A program made the position numbers and the translations under genes. Positions 28,793 through 36,399 of a stretch of 42,910 bases of DNA are shown one piece after another; positions within the stretch are counted from its first letter, which is position 1; each line of letters begins with the position of its first letter. This DNA comes from Solidesulfovibrio sp. Lineage in GTDB: Bacteria > Desulfobacterota > Desulfovibrionia > Desulfovibrionales > Desulfovibrionaceae. The notes below the pieces were generated by a model, which was given only the letters and a program-made list of their open reading frames with translations, did not search any database and was not told the DNA's origin. Location: assembly GCF_029978005.1 (NCBI RefSeq), contig NZ_JARKOZ010000036.1:1-42910 (forward strand), given 5' to 3'.

Positions 28793-28821
28793 TTGCGCCG
28801 CGAGGCCGGGCCGGCTATGGT
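28793..28821 (+). promoter_or_regulatory. Candidate sigma-70 promoter of ftsY
   Basis: TTGCGC (28793-28798) and TATGGT (28816-28821) are separated by 17 bases, 64 bp upstream of the ftsY start codon. Confidence 0.45.
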
Positions 28822-28885
28822 GTTTCGCCGCGCCGCTCGGCGCGCCGTACCCGAAATCCCCTGCCGCAGACGAGGTCACGCCCCC

Positions 28886-30547
28886 ATGGGTTTTTTTTCC
28901 AAGCTGAAGAAATTCTGGAAAGCCGAAGACGCCCCTTCCGAAACTGCCGCCGCGCCTGAACGGGAAGACGAAGCCCCGGAGCAAGGGGTCGAGGCCGCTC
29001 CCGTCCCGGCGGACGAGGCGACGCCGGCCGCTTCTTCCCCCGAGATTCCGGCCGCCACTCCCGCGCCGGAGCAACCGGGCCAGGAGCAGCCCTCCCCGAC
29101 GGCCATGGCCGAGGTGGCCGCGCCCCATCCCACGCCCGCCGCGGCGCCCGCTCCGGAAGACCAGACTGAACCGCCCGTCGCAACAGCTCCGAAAACGGCC
29201 GCCGCGCCCGAACCCGTTCACCAGGCCGTCGCCGCGCCCGTCGCCAGGGAACCCGAACCCGCCCCCGTGGCGACGCCCGAACCCGAGGTCGCCGCCTCCC
29301 CCTCCCCTGCCGTCGCGCCGGCCCCCGCTCCCGAGGCCGGGCAGGCCCCCTGGCGCAACGCGCTCATTCTGGAGCTGCGTCAGGCCGAACCCAAACTTTC
29401 GGTCTGGCTCGACATCCTGCTCGCGGACGTGACCACCGCCGGGCCGGACCTGTGGGACCGGCTGCGCTTCCTGTTCGCCAGCCTGGAGGCCCCGGCCGGC
29501 GAGGCCGACGCCTTCGTGGCGAAGTTCGCGGACTGGATCGCGGTCATGGAATACGACGAGGTGGAGCTGTTCCGCTCGGAACTGCAATACCGCCTGGCCC
29601 TGGCGCTGGACCTGGAGGACGAGGAGGACGAGCGCAACCGGCTTTTCCTCAAGCTCTCCGAGGGCCTGGCCAAGACCAAGGAACAGATCGTCAAGCGCAT
29701 CGACGGGCTGCTCGGCAGCCACAAGGTCATCGACGAGGCCTTCTGGGAGGAGCTGGAGGAAATCCTGCTCATGGCCGACGTGGGCTTCGAGCCGGCGGCC
29801 AAGCTCATGGAGGGCCTGCGCGAGCGGGTGCGCAAGGGCGGCGTCACCGACCCGGCGGCCTTCAAGGACATCCTGCGCGAGGAGCTGGCCGAAATCTTCC
29901 GGACCGGCAAGACCATCAAGGCCATCAATCCGCCGGAAGTGGTCATGATGATCGGCGTCAACGGCGTGGGCAAGACCACCACCATCGCCAAGCTGGCCTA
30001 CCGCGACATCATGCGCGGCAAAAAGGTGCTCATCGCCGCCGGCGACACCTTCCGGGCGGCGGCCATCGAACAGCTGCAGATCTGGGCCAGGCGCGTGGGC
30101 GCGGATTTCTACAGCAAGGGCGAGGGGGCGGACCCGGCGGCCGTGGCCTTCGAGGCCATGGACAAGGTGCTGGCCGGCGGCTACGACGTGCTCTACCTGG
30201 ACACCGCCGGGCGGCTGCACACCAAGGCCAACCTCATGGAAGAGCTGAAAAAAATTCGCCGGGTCGTGAGCAAGAAGCACCCCGGCGCGCCGCACCGCTC
30301 GGTGCTCGTCCTCGACGCCACCACCGGCCAGAATGCCCTGTCCCAGACCAAGCTTTTCAACGAAGCGGCGGGCGTGGACGAGATCATCCTGACCAAGCTC
30401 GACGGCACGGCCAAGGGCGGCGTGGTGGTCGGGATCGCGCTGTCGTTCGGCGTGCCCATCACCTACGTGGGACTGGGTGAGAAGATGGAAGATTTGCGGC
30501 CCTTCGTGGGCCAGGATTTCGCCCAGGCGCTGCTGGGCGTCGGATAA
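28886..30547 (+). CDS. ftsY: Signal recognition particle receptor FtsY
   Basis: A 553-residue SRP receptor GTPase. The first residues (MGFFSKLKKFWK) form a basic amphipathic membrane-targeting helix, followed by an Ala/Pro/Glu-rich, low-complexity acidic stretch to about residue 155. An alpha-helical region runs to about 260, then the NG domain: the N helices, G1 GVNGVGKTTT (about residue 356), the AGDTFRAAAIEQL insertion box, DTAGR and TKLDGTAKGG. It docks ribosome-SRP complexes at the membrane. The linker between targeting helix and NG domain is long for the family. ATG at 28886 is the natural start. Confidence 0.95.
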   Translation: MGFFSKLKKFWKAEDAPSETAAAPEREDEAPEQGVEAAPVPADEATPAASSPEIPAATPAPEQPGQEQPSPTAMAEVAAPHPTPAAAPAPEDQTEPPVATAPKTAAAPEPVHQAVAAPVAREPEPAPVATPEPEVAASPSPAVAPAPAPEAGQAPWRNALILELRQAEPKLSVWLDILLADVTTAGPDLWDRLRFLFASLEAPAGEADAFVAKFADWIAVMEYDEVELFRSELQYRLALALDLEDEEDERNRLFLKLSEGLAKTKEQIVKRIDGLLGSHKVIDEAFWEELEEILLMADVGFEPAAKLMEGLRERVRKGGVTDPAAFKDILREELAEIFRTGKTIKAINPPEVVMMIGVNGVGKTTTIAKLAYRDIMRGKKVLIAAGDTFRAAAIEQLQIWARRVGADFYSKGEGADPAAVAFEAMDKVLAGGYDVLYLDTAGRLHTKANLMEELKKIRRVVSKKHPGAPHRSVLVLDATTGQNALSQTKLFNEAAGVDEIILTKLDGTAKGGVVVGIALSFGVPITYVGLGEKMEDLRPFVGQDFAQALLGVG

Positions 30548-30555
30548 GAATAAAG

Positions 30556-30611
30556 ATGCCTCCGGCGGCCAGGGCTCTGCCCTGGACCCGCCGGGGGGCA
30601 TGATGCCCCCC
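30556..30611. repeat. Downstream hairpin element, copy C
   Basis: The core CCTCCGGCGG (30559-30568) is followed by two hairpins, CCAGGGC-TCT-GCCCTGG (30569-30585) and GGGGGGCA-TGA-TGCCCCCC (30593-30611). It starts eight bases after the ftsY stop and lies between ftsY and the converging thioredoxin-like gene, so it probably ends both transcripts. It is the most complete of the three copies in this window. Confidence 0.6.
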
Positions 30612-30635
30612 GGTCCCCCTCGATGGGTGGAGATA

Positions 30636-30866
30636 TCAGGCGATCCAGGCGGCGAGGTCTTTTTTTGACGGCACGCTGCCGGCGGACTTGATCACACCGT
30701 CCACCAGCAGGGCCGGCGTGGTGAACACTCCCAGCTTCACGATGGCTTGCAGGTCCGAAACCTTTTCCACCTCGGCCGCCAGGCCCTTCTCGGCCACCAC
30801 TTCCTTCACCAGTTTTTCCAGTTCGTTGCACTTGGCGCAGCCCGTGCCGCAGACCTGAATCAGCAT
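30636..30866 (-). CDS. Small thioredoxin-fold protein
   Basis: A 76-residue minimal thioredoxin-like domain with a redox-active CxxC (C10 and C13 in GTGCAKC), an extra cysteine at position 6 and the cis-proline loop TTPALLVDG (P51). It matches the group of small redox-active disulfide proteins often encoded with ArsP/DUF318 permeases. It is probably cytosolic and may handle thiol chemistry for the metalloid or metal moved by the permease. It is the last gene of the three-gene minus-strand operon, 12 bp after the CMD-like gene. Confidence 0.85.
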   Translation of the reverse strand: MLIQVCGTGCAKCNELEKLVKEVVAEKGLAAEVEKVSDLQAIVKLGVFTTPALLVDGVIKSAGSVPSKKDLAAWIA

Positions 30867-30878
30867 GTCGGCCTCCCG

Positions 30879-31202
30879 TTATTTCTTGCAGCCGCAATCG
30901 ACCTTGCCGGCGATGATGTCGCCGACGTCGCCGAGGACGTCGTGGGTCCAGCAGTCGTCCGCCCCGGCCGCCTCGCGCATGACCAGGGCCAGGATGTAGG
31001 CCAGCTCCTGCAGGCTCGCCCCGGCGTCGAGCGCCCCCTTGAAATGCTTGAGCACGCAGGGTTTCGACCGCGCCTTGATGGACACGGCGAAGCAGATGAA
31101 CTGGTAGGTCTTCTCGTCGATGAGCCGTTTCTCGGCGTACAGCGCGTCCATGGCGTCGAGCTGGGACGCGAACTCGGGAAAAAGCTGGGCAAGAAAGCGC
31201 AT
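30879..31202 (-). CDS. Carboxymuconolactone decarboxylase-like (AhpD-fold) protein
   Basis: A 107-residue all-helical AhpD-like domain, seen as FICFAVSIKARSKPCVLKHFKGALDAGASLQEL. Active AhpD-type proteins carry CxxC followed by histidine. Here the first cysteine is serine (SKPCVLKH), so only one catalytic cysteine remains. The C terminus ends in CGCKK. A redox or peroxide-related role is inferred. ATG at 31202 is chosen because GGAGG lies five bases upstream; ATG at 31214 overlaps the permease stop. The gene sits between the permease and the small thioredoxin-like gene. Confidence 0.78.
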   Translation of the reverse strand: MRFLAQLFPEFASQLDAMDALYAEKRLIDEKTYQFICFAVSIKARSKPCVLKHFKGALDAGASLQELAYILALVMREAAGADDCWTHDVLGDVGDIIAGKVDCGCKK

Positions 31203-31213
31203 GCGAGCCTCCA

Positions 31214-32299
31214 TTACAAGAGAAGGTTGAACACGTACCCCACAAGCAGGATGCCGCAACCGACGATGCCGGCAAAAGCCAGCAACAAAGGCACCTTGAG
31301 CACTTTGCGCAAAATCACCATCTCGGGCAACGACAGGGCGATGACCGCCATCATGAAGGCCAGCACGGTGCCAAGCGCCGCGCCCTTGGCCAGAAGCGCC
31401 TCGACCACGGGCACGATGCCGGCGGCGTTGGAATACATGGGTATGCCGATGGCCACGGCCAGGGGCACGGACCACCAGCTCCCCGAGCCCATGACCTGGG
31501 CCATGAAGCCCTGGGGCACGTAGCCGTGGATGCCCGCGCCCACGGCGATGCCGAGCAGCACCCACTTCCAGGTGCGCCCGAGGATCTCCCGCACGGCGGC
31601 CAGGCCGTAGTCGACGCGGTCCCGCGCCGTCATGGGGGCGTCCGCCTCCCCGCCCTGGGCGTCGCGCACGGCCAGCACCCAGTCCTCGACCCAGCGCTCC
31701 AGACGCAGCCGCCCAAGCACCCAGCCGGAAACCACGGCGACGGCGAGGCCCATGACCATGTACAGCGCCGCCACCTTCCAGCCGAGCAGCCCGTAGAGCA
31801 ACACCACGGCGATCTCGTTGACCATGGGCGCGGAAACGAGAAACGAGAAGGTGACGCCAAGGGGCACGCCGGCCGCCACGAAGCCGATGAAAAGCGGCAC
31901 GGCCGAGCACGAGCAAAAGGGCGTGACGATGCCGAGCAGCGCGGCCAGAACGTTGCCGGCGCTCTCCCGCCGCCCGGCCAGCAGGCGGCGGGTGCGCTCG
32001 GGCGTGAAGAACGAACGGACGATGCCCACGCCGAAGACGACGAGCGTCAACAACATGAGCACCTTGGGCGCGTCGTAGAGGAAGAACTCCACGGCGTCGG
32101 CCAGGCGTGACCCGGCCGCCAGGCCGAAAAGGTCGTAGGTCAGGAATTTCGAGAACGGCAACAGCCGGCCGTACACCACGAACCAGGCGACAAGCCCCGC
32201 CAGCAACAGACCGATGCGGCCCGGCCCGAGCCCCTTGCCCGCGATGGCTACCCGGCCGCAGGCGCAACCTTCTCCCTTGACGTCGGAAATGTTTTCCAT
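31214..32299 (-). CDS. ArsP/DUF318-type permease
   Basis: A 361-residue membrane protein of the PF03773 permease family with about eight to ten membrane helices. The diagnostic motif TPFCSCSAVPLFIGF and the paired PMVNEIAVVLL and IPMYSNAAGIVPVV repeats are clear. A short N-terminal cytosolic tail contains CACG. Family members export trivalent organoarsenicals, and others have been linked to copper or zinc, so the substrate is left open. The gene leads an operon with a CMD-like and a thioredoxin-like protein. A promoter overlapped by an inverted repeat lies upstream (32312-32379). Confidence 0.85.
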   Translation of the reverse strand: MENISDVKGEGCACGRVAIAGKGLGPGRIGLLLAGLVAWFVVYGRLLPFSKFLTYDLFGLAAGSRLADAVEFFLYDAPKVLMLLTLVVFGVGIVRSFFTPERTRRLLAGRRESAGNVLAALLGIVTPFCSCSAVPLFIGFVAAGVPLGVTFSFLVSAPMVNEIAVVLLYGLLGWKVAALYMVMGLAVAVVSGWVLGRLRLERWVEDWVLAVRDAQGGEADAPMTARDRVDYGLAAVREILGRTWKWVLLGIAVGAGIHGYVPQGFMAQVMGSGSWWSVPLAVAIGIPMYSNAAGIVPVVEALLAKGAALGTVLAFMMAVIALSLPEMVILRKVLKVPLLLAFAGIVGCGILLVGYVFNLLL

Positions 32300-32311
32300 C
32301 GTTTCCCCTCG

Positions 32312-32379
32312 ATTCCGGCACGCTCGGAATTTCTTGTTTGGTCAAAAAGCCAAATATGCTTTTTCCCGATGCCTGGCAA
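32312..32379 (-). promoter_or_regulatory. Promoter and operator candidates of the ArsP-type operon
   Basis: On the minus strand, TTGCCA (32374-32379) and TATTTG (32351-32356) are exactly 17 bases apart. An inverted repeat, TTTGG-N8-CCAAA (32337-32354), overlaps the -10 box. A second one, ATTCCG-N7-CGGAAT (32312-32330), lies between it and the start codon. Repression by the nearby ArsR-family protein is possible but not shown. Confidence 0.45.
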
Positions 32380-32419
32380 GGCATTCCAAAGCTCCACCGG
32401 CGCGGAATGTGAACGCCAT

Positions 32420-32454
32420 AAAAAACCGGGAGACGGCTTTCGCGCGTCTCCCGG
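32420..32454 (-). terminator. Terminator of the MOT1-type transporter gene
   Basis: A 10-bp stem, CCGGGAGACG / CGTCTCCCGG, with a 9-base loop is followed on the minus strand by TTTTTT, 30 bp after the transporter stop codon. Confidence 0.85.
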
Positions 32455-32483
32455 CAAGGGGAATCGGGAAGGTTCGGGCGGCG

Positions 32484-33665
32484 CTAGATCTTGATCCAGC
32501 CCCGGCGCAGGGCGTTGTCCAGGATGACGCCGACCAGGAAGGCCACGCCCATGTGCCACATGGCGAAGCCGGCCACCACCACCATGACGTAGAACTCGGA
32601 CTTCTTGGTGCCGATGTCGCGCACGGTCACGGCGAGTTCGGCCCCGGCCAGGAAGAGGATGACGCCGAGCACCGCCGGCGGAAACATCTTGAAGATCACG
32701 GCCACGGACTGGCTGAAGAAAAGCGCGATGACGATGACGATGCTGCCGAGGATGACCAGCGAACCGCCGGTGCGCGCCCCGAAGCGCACGTGGCCGGCCA
32801 TGCCGCCCGCGCCGTGGCACATGGGCACGCCGCCGAACATCGGGGCAACGAGGTTCATGATGCCCTGGCTTATGCACATGGTCTTTTCCGTCACGGGCCG
32901 GTCCGGGAAAAGATCGTTGTTCTCGGCGGCGATGGCCACCACGGCGTTGCCAAGTGTCAGCGGTATCTGCGGCAGGGTGAAAAGAAGCGTGCCGGTGACG
33001 ATGTCGTCCCACTTGATCTGGTGCAGCCCGAACTCCGGCAGCCGGAAGCCGACGCTGACCTGGGCCAGTTCGCCGAGCAATTCCGGGTTGCCGATCAGCG
33101 CCGCCACGACGCCGATGAGCAGCAGCACGAACATGGCGGGAATTTTCGGGTTGGACAGCAGCAGGAAGGTGGTGGTCAGGCAGATGGCGGCCAGGGTCGG
33201 CGAGGCCACCATGCGGTGGATGCCTTCCACCACGAAGGACATGCCCAGGCCGAGCATGATGCCGCGCACCACCGGCTTGGTGGCCAGGGCGGCCACGTAC
33301 TTGATGGTGCCGGTCAGCCCGATGAGGAGCCAGAACAGGCCGGTGGTCAGGCCCGAGGCGAAAAGCGCGGCGGGCGTTATGCCGCCGGCCACGGCCGCCG
33401 CGCCGATGGCCTTCATGGGCTGTATGGGGATGGGCGTCTTGTAGTAGAGCCCGGCGGCGATCTTGGAGATGCCGAACATGAAGAGCAGCCCCAGGGGATC
33501 GACGCCCAGAATGGTGATGTAGGCCACGACGAAGGGGATGAGCGTGCCGATGTCGCCGAACGCGCCGGCCCACTCCATGGCGTCGTAGCGGTTCTTCGTC
33601 TTCACGGACGTCTCCGGCCTCGCCTCGGAAGCCGGGGCTGTTGCCCCTTGCGTCGCGTCTTGCAT
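32484..33665 (-). CDS. MOT1-type molybdate/sulfate transporter
   Basis: A 393-residue membrane protein with about ten helices. It has the motifs of the MFS_MOT1 family: EWAGAFGDIGTLIPFVVAY near the N terminus, YYKTPIPIQPMKAIGAAAVA, and TLPQIPLTLGNAVVA with AENNDLFP in the middle. These proteins, related to SulP carriers but lacking a STAS domain, import molybdate or sulfate; either would suit a sulfate reducer. The gene lies 132 bp downstream of the ArsR-family regulator on the same strand, and a 28-bp palindrome overlaps its likely promoter. A strong terminator follows. Confidence 0.85.
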   Translation of the reverse strand: MQDATQGATAPASEARPETSVKTKNRYDAMEWAGAFGDIGTLIPFVVAYITILGVDPLGLLFMFGISKIAAGLYYKTPIPIQPMKAIGAAAVAGGITPAALFASGLTTGLFWLLIGLTGTIKYVAALATKPVVRGIMLGLGMSFVVEGIHRMVASPTLAAICLTTTFLLLSNPKIPAMFVLLLIGVVAALIGNPELLGELAQVSVGFRLPEFGLHQIKWDDIVTGTLLFTLPQIPLTLGNAVVAIAAENNDLFPDRPVTEKTMCISQGIMNLVAPMFGGVPMCHGAGGMAGHVRFGARTGGSLVILGSIVIVIALFFSQSVAVIFKMFPPAVLGVILFLAGAELAVTVRDIGTKKSEFYVMVVVAGFAMWHMGVAFLVGVILDNALRRGWIKI

Positions 33666-33746
33666 GGGTCGCCTGCCTTGTTGTCCGGTTTCCCCCGCCG
33701 CCGGGGCGGAGGTATGCCGCCGCGGCCGGTTCCTGGGGCCATTCGT

Positions 33747-33774
33747 TCACACGGAATTTATAAAATCCGTGTGA
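33747..33774 (-). promoter_or_regulatory. 28-bp palindromic operator at the MOT1-type transporter promoter
   Basis: TCACACGGA (33747-33755) and TCCGTGTGA (33766-33774) form perfect 9-bp arms around ATTTATAAAA, whose eight central bases are also self-complementary. Only one base pair breaks the symmetry. The TATAAA/TAAATT centre can serve as the -10 box of a minus-strand promoter with TTGCCT upstream. It lies 82 bp before the transporter start codon. Confidence 0.7.
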
Positions 33775-33797
33775 GCAAGGCAAGCGGAAAAATCCGC

Positions 33798-34139
33798 CTA
33801 GGACTTGACGCTTTTTCGCAAGTCTTCGAGATACATGAATTGTTCCTCAAGTTGCTGGTCGAAGAACCGTCGCACGCAGGACAAAAAACCCGTGACGCAC
33901 TGCATGCGCAGGGAATAGTAGATGTTCGTGCCGCGCCGGTCGTCCTGGACGATGCCGGCTTCCTTGAGGACGCTCAGGTGCTTGGAGATCGTGGAGATGT
34001 CCGAGCCGACCAGCTCGCGCAGCTCGCACACGCATTTCTCGCCGGCCCCCAGGGCCTCGACCATGAGCAGCCGGCTGGGGTGGCCCAGGGCCTTGAACAC
34101 CTTGGCCCGCCGGGCAAGGTCCATGGGATGGGGTTGCAT
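33798..34139 (-). CDS. ArsR-family transcriptional regulator
   Basis: A 113-residue winged-helix repressor of the ArsR/SmtB type. The order is a dimerisation helix (LARRAKVFKALGHPSRLLMVEAL), the metal-binding-type motif EKCVCEL, the recognition helix region SDISTISKHLSVLKEAGIVQDDRRGTNIYYSL, and a C-terminal helix with two further cysteines (QCVTGFLSCVRRFF). Loss of DNA binding on metal or metalloid contact is typical. ATG at 34139 is chosen because AAGGAGT lies directly upstream. A perfect inverted repeat (34159-34177) lies immediately before it and probably is its own operator. It is flanked by transporter genes it may control. Confidence 0.88.
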   Translation of the reverse strand: MQPHPMDLARRAKVFKALGHPSRLLMVEALGAGEKCVCELRELVGSDISTISKHLSVLKEAGIVQDDRRGTNIYYSLRMQCVTGFLSCVRRFFDQQLEEQFMYLEDLRKSVKS

Positions 34140-34158
34140 GGGACTCCTTGTGGCCCTT

Positions 34159-34177
34159 TGCGCATTGACCATGCGCA
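34159..34177. promoter_or_regulatory. Operator candidate between the ArsR-family and antitoxin genes
   Basis: The perfect inverted repeat TGCGCAT-TGACC-ATGCGCA lies 20 bp upstream of the regulator start and 38 bp upstream of the divergent antitoxin start. The position suits autoregulation by the ArsR-family protein. Confidence 0.5.
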
Positions 34178-34215
34178 TGAGAGGCCTTGTGCCGATCAAT
34201 CAGAGAGGATTCACC

Positions 34216-34476
34216 ATGCCATCACAAGTGGCACGTGTAAACGTCGCCCTGCCCGCCGGCTTGGTGGCCGAGCTGGCCGACGCCGTCGGCCCGCGCGGCA
34301 AAAGCGTTTTCATCGCCGAAGCCGTACGCGATTGTCTGGAACGACGTGAAAAGCGCTCTTTGAATGCGGAATTGCAAGGGGGATATGCCGCACGCCGAGA
34401 TGAGGGCGCTCAACTTACGCAGGTGTTCGAAGCCGTCGACCTGAAAGGATGGGGAGACCACAATGCGCCGTGGTGA
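34216..34476 (+). CDS. Ribbon-helix-helix antitoxin (MazE-like)
   Basis: An 86-residue protein with a short N-terminal strand (ARVNVALPAGLVAELADAVGPRGKSVFIAEAVRDCLERRE) typical of ribbon-helix-helix DNA-binding antitoxins. The C-terminal tail (YAARRDEGAQLTQVFEAVDLKGWGDHNAPW) is of the kind that wraps around MazF/PemK toxins. The next reading frame begins inside its last codons, as in mazEF operons, but is broken (see the following pseudogene). The antitoxin may survive as a free DNA-binding protein. The start follows GAGAGGATT. Confidence 0.75.
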   Translation: MPSQVARVNVALPAGLVAELADAVGPRGKSVFIAEAVRDCLERREKRSLNAELQGGYAARRDEGAQLTQVFEAVDLKGWGDHNAPW

Positions 34477-34513
34477 AATTGGGGTCGCCTGCCTCGATCT
34501 CAAGCTCGTGTAG
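34463..34513 (+). pseudogene. MazF-like toxin remnant (16 codons)
   Basis: A reading frame starting at ATG 34463 overlaps the antitoxin stop by 14 bp, with GGGGAGACC upstream. It reads MRRGEIGVACLDLKLV and then stops at TAG. MRRGEI is the usual first strand of MazF/PemK toxins, which normally run to about 110 residues. After the stop only 22 bp remain before the converging next gene ends, so the rest of the toxin is deleted rather than merely frameshifted. Confidence 0.6.
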
Positions 34514-34535
34514 CGACGCAGATTCGCGGGAGAGG

Positions 34536-34895
34536 CTAAAGCAGCGTCTGCAACAGCCCCATGGGCGTGCCGGACGGCAGGGGCAGGCGCTTGTCGGAGA
34601 GGATGCGCTGGGCCAGCAGGGTCAGCCACTGGCGCGAGAAGGTCATCTTCTCGAAGGTCAGGTAGCCCCGGCCGGAGCCGTCCGTGGACAGGCCGTAGCC
34701 GGTCACCGTGACCCGGATGGGGTCGTCCTCGCCCACGGGCAGCACCTCGACGCTGAGGCTGCGGGCCGAGGAATCGAGCACGAGGTCGAGCACCTCGCCG
34801 TATTCGCGCAGGAACTGCCGGGCCGAGGACAGCAGCAGCTTGGACAGCGACTTGTCCTTGGCCCCGGTCACGTCGATGTTGAAATTCAAGCCCAT
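34536..34895 (-). CDS. Small uncharacterised protein downstream of purF
   Basis: A 119-residue soluble protein that I do not recognise. It begins MGLNFNIDVTGAKDKSLSKLLLSSARQFLREYGEV, alternates predicted strands and helices, and contains the strand-rich stretch LSVEVLPVGEDDPIRVTVTGYGLS. There is no signal peptide or membrane segment. Its ribosome-binding site (AGGAGG) overlaps the purF stop codon (TAGGAGG), so it is translationally linked to purF. The context suggests a role related to nucleotide synthesis or simply a shared operon; no function is assigned. Confidence 0.7.
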   Translation of the reverse strand: MGLNFNIDVTGAKDKSLSKLLLSSARQFLREYGEVLDLVLDSSARSLSVEVLPVGEDDPIRVTVTGYGLSTDGSGRGYLTFEKMTFSRQWLTLLAQRILSDKRLPLPSGTPMGLLQTLL

Positions 34896-34904
34896 GGCGG
34901 CCTC

Positions 34905-36320
34905 CTACCAGGAAAGGGCCAGCGTGACGTCGTCCAGGCAGTTCTTGAGCCCCTCGCCGCAGGGCTGGATGACATACTCGCCGTCGAAGCAGGCCAGACA
35001 GTACGGCGGGGCCTCGCCCGCGCCGCGCACGGATTCGAGCAGCCCCTCGACGGACAGGTAGTGCAGGCTGTCCAGGCCGATGAACTTGGCGATCTCGTCC
35101 ACGCTCTGGTGGGCGGCGATGAGCTCGCCCTTGGACGAGAAGTCGATGCCGTAGAAGCAAGGATAACGGATGGGCGGACAGGACACCCGCATGTGGATCT
35201 CCCGCGCGCCGAGCTCCCGCAGCCGTTTGACCCGGGTGCGGATGGTGGTGCCGCGCACGATGGAGTCCTCCACGATGAGGATGCGCTTGCCCTTGATCAT
35301 GCTCTTGACCGGGTTGAGCTTCACCCGGACGCTGAAGTCGCGCATGTCCTGGGAGGGCTGGATGAAGGTGCGGCCCACGTAGTGGTTGCGCACCATGCTC
35401 ATCTCGAAGGGCAGGCCCGAGGCCTGGGAATAGCCGATGGCGGCGTAGAAGCCGGAATCGGGGAAAGGCATGACGTAGTCCGCGTCCACCGGGGCTTCGG
35501 CGGCCAGCGTCGCGCCCATCTGCTTGCGCCGTTCGTAGACCACCTCGCCGAAGACTTCGGAATCGGGCCGGGCGAAATAGATGAGCTCGAAGATGCACTG
35601 GCGCACGGGCTGAGGGTCGCAGATGCGGTAGGACTGGAGCCGGCGGTCCTGGATGACCAGCATCTCGCCCGGGGCCACGGAGCGGATGGCCTCGGCCTCC
35701 ATGAGGTCGAAGGCGCAGGTCTCGGAAGCCAGCACGTAGGCGTCGCCCATGCGGCCGAGCATGAGCGGCCGGATGCCGTGGGGGTCGCGCACGGCGATGA
35801 TCTTGTCGTTGGCCAGAAGCAGGATGGAATAGGCGCCCTTGACCTTGTTGCAGGCCTTGATGACGGCTTCTTCCAGGGAATTGCCGTTCAGGAACTTGGC
35901 GATGAGGTGGACGAACACCTCGGAGTCGATGGTGGTCTGGAAGATGGAGCCCGTGGCCTCCAGTTCCGCCCGCAACTCCATGGTGTTGACCAGGTTGCCA
36001 TTGTGGGCAATGGCCAGATGGTAGTCGCCGAAGCGCACCAGGAAGGGCTGGCAGTTGCGCAGAAGCGATGCCCCGGTGGTGGAATAGCGGATGTGCCCCA
36101 CAGCCACCGAGCCCTTGAGCTCCTTGCCCAGGTGGCGTTCGGAGAAAACGTCGGCCACCAAGCCCATGCCGCGCTGCTCGCGGATGCGCCCGCCGTCCCA
36201 GGTGACGATGCCGGCCGATTCCTGGCCCCGGTGCTGCAGGGCGTAGAGGCCGAAATAGGCCATCCTCGCCGCCTCGGGGTGGCCGTAGATGCCGAACAGA
36301 CCGCAATATTCCTTTTTCAT
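34905..36320 (-). CDS. purF: Amidophosphoribosyltransferase
   Basis: A 471-residue enzyme for the first committed step of purine synthesis, transferring the glutamine amide to PRPP. A five-residue propeptide (MKKEY) precedes the catalytic cysteine C6 in CGLFGIYGH. The glutaminase domain runs to about 235, and the PRTase domain carries the PRPP loop LIVEDSIVRGTT. Cysteines in SCPPIRYPCFYG and YCLACFDGEY fit the iron-sulfur cluster ligands of the Bacillus-type enzyme, an oxygen-sensitive form suited to an anaerobe. The gene lies 116 bp after carB on the same strand, separated by a hairpin. Confidence 0.95.
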   Translation of the reverse strand: MKKEYCGLFGIYGHPEAARMAYFGLYALQHRGQESAGIVTWDGGRIREQRGMGLVADVFSERHLGKELKGSVAVGHIRYSTTGASLLRNCQPFLVRFGDYHLAIAHNGNLVNTMELRAELEATGSIFQTTIDSEVFVHLIAKFLNGNSLEEAVIKACNKVKGAYSILLLANDKIIAVRDPHGIRPLMLGRMGDAYVLASETCAFDLMEAEAIRSVAPGEMLVIQDRRLQSYRICDPQPVRQCIFELIYFARPDSEVFGEVVYERRKQMGATLAAEAPVDADYVMPFPDSGFYAAIGYSQASGLPFEMSMVRNHYVGRTFIQPSQDMRDFSVRVKLNPVKSMIKGKRILIVEDSIVRGTTIRTRVKRLRELGAREIHMRVSCPPIRYPCFYGIDFSSKGELIAAHQSVDEIAKFIGLDSLHYLSVEGLLESVRGAGEAPPYCLACFDGEYVIQPCGEGLKNCLDDVTLALSW

Positions 36321-36399
36321 GACGCGCCGCCCGAACTCGTGTCGCGGCCCGGCGCTCCGTCCAGACGAACGCGCGGGGCCGCCATTGCTGAAACCTTTT

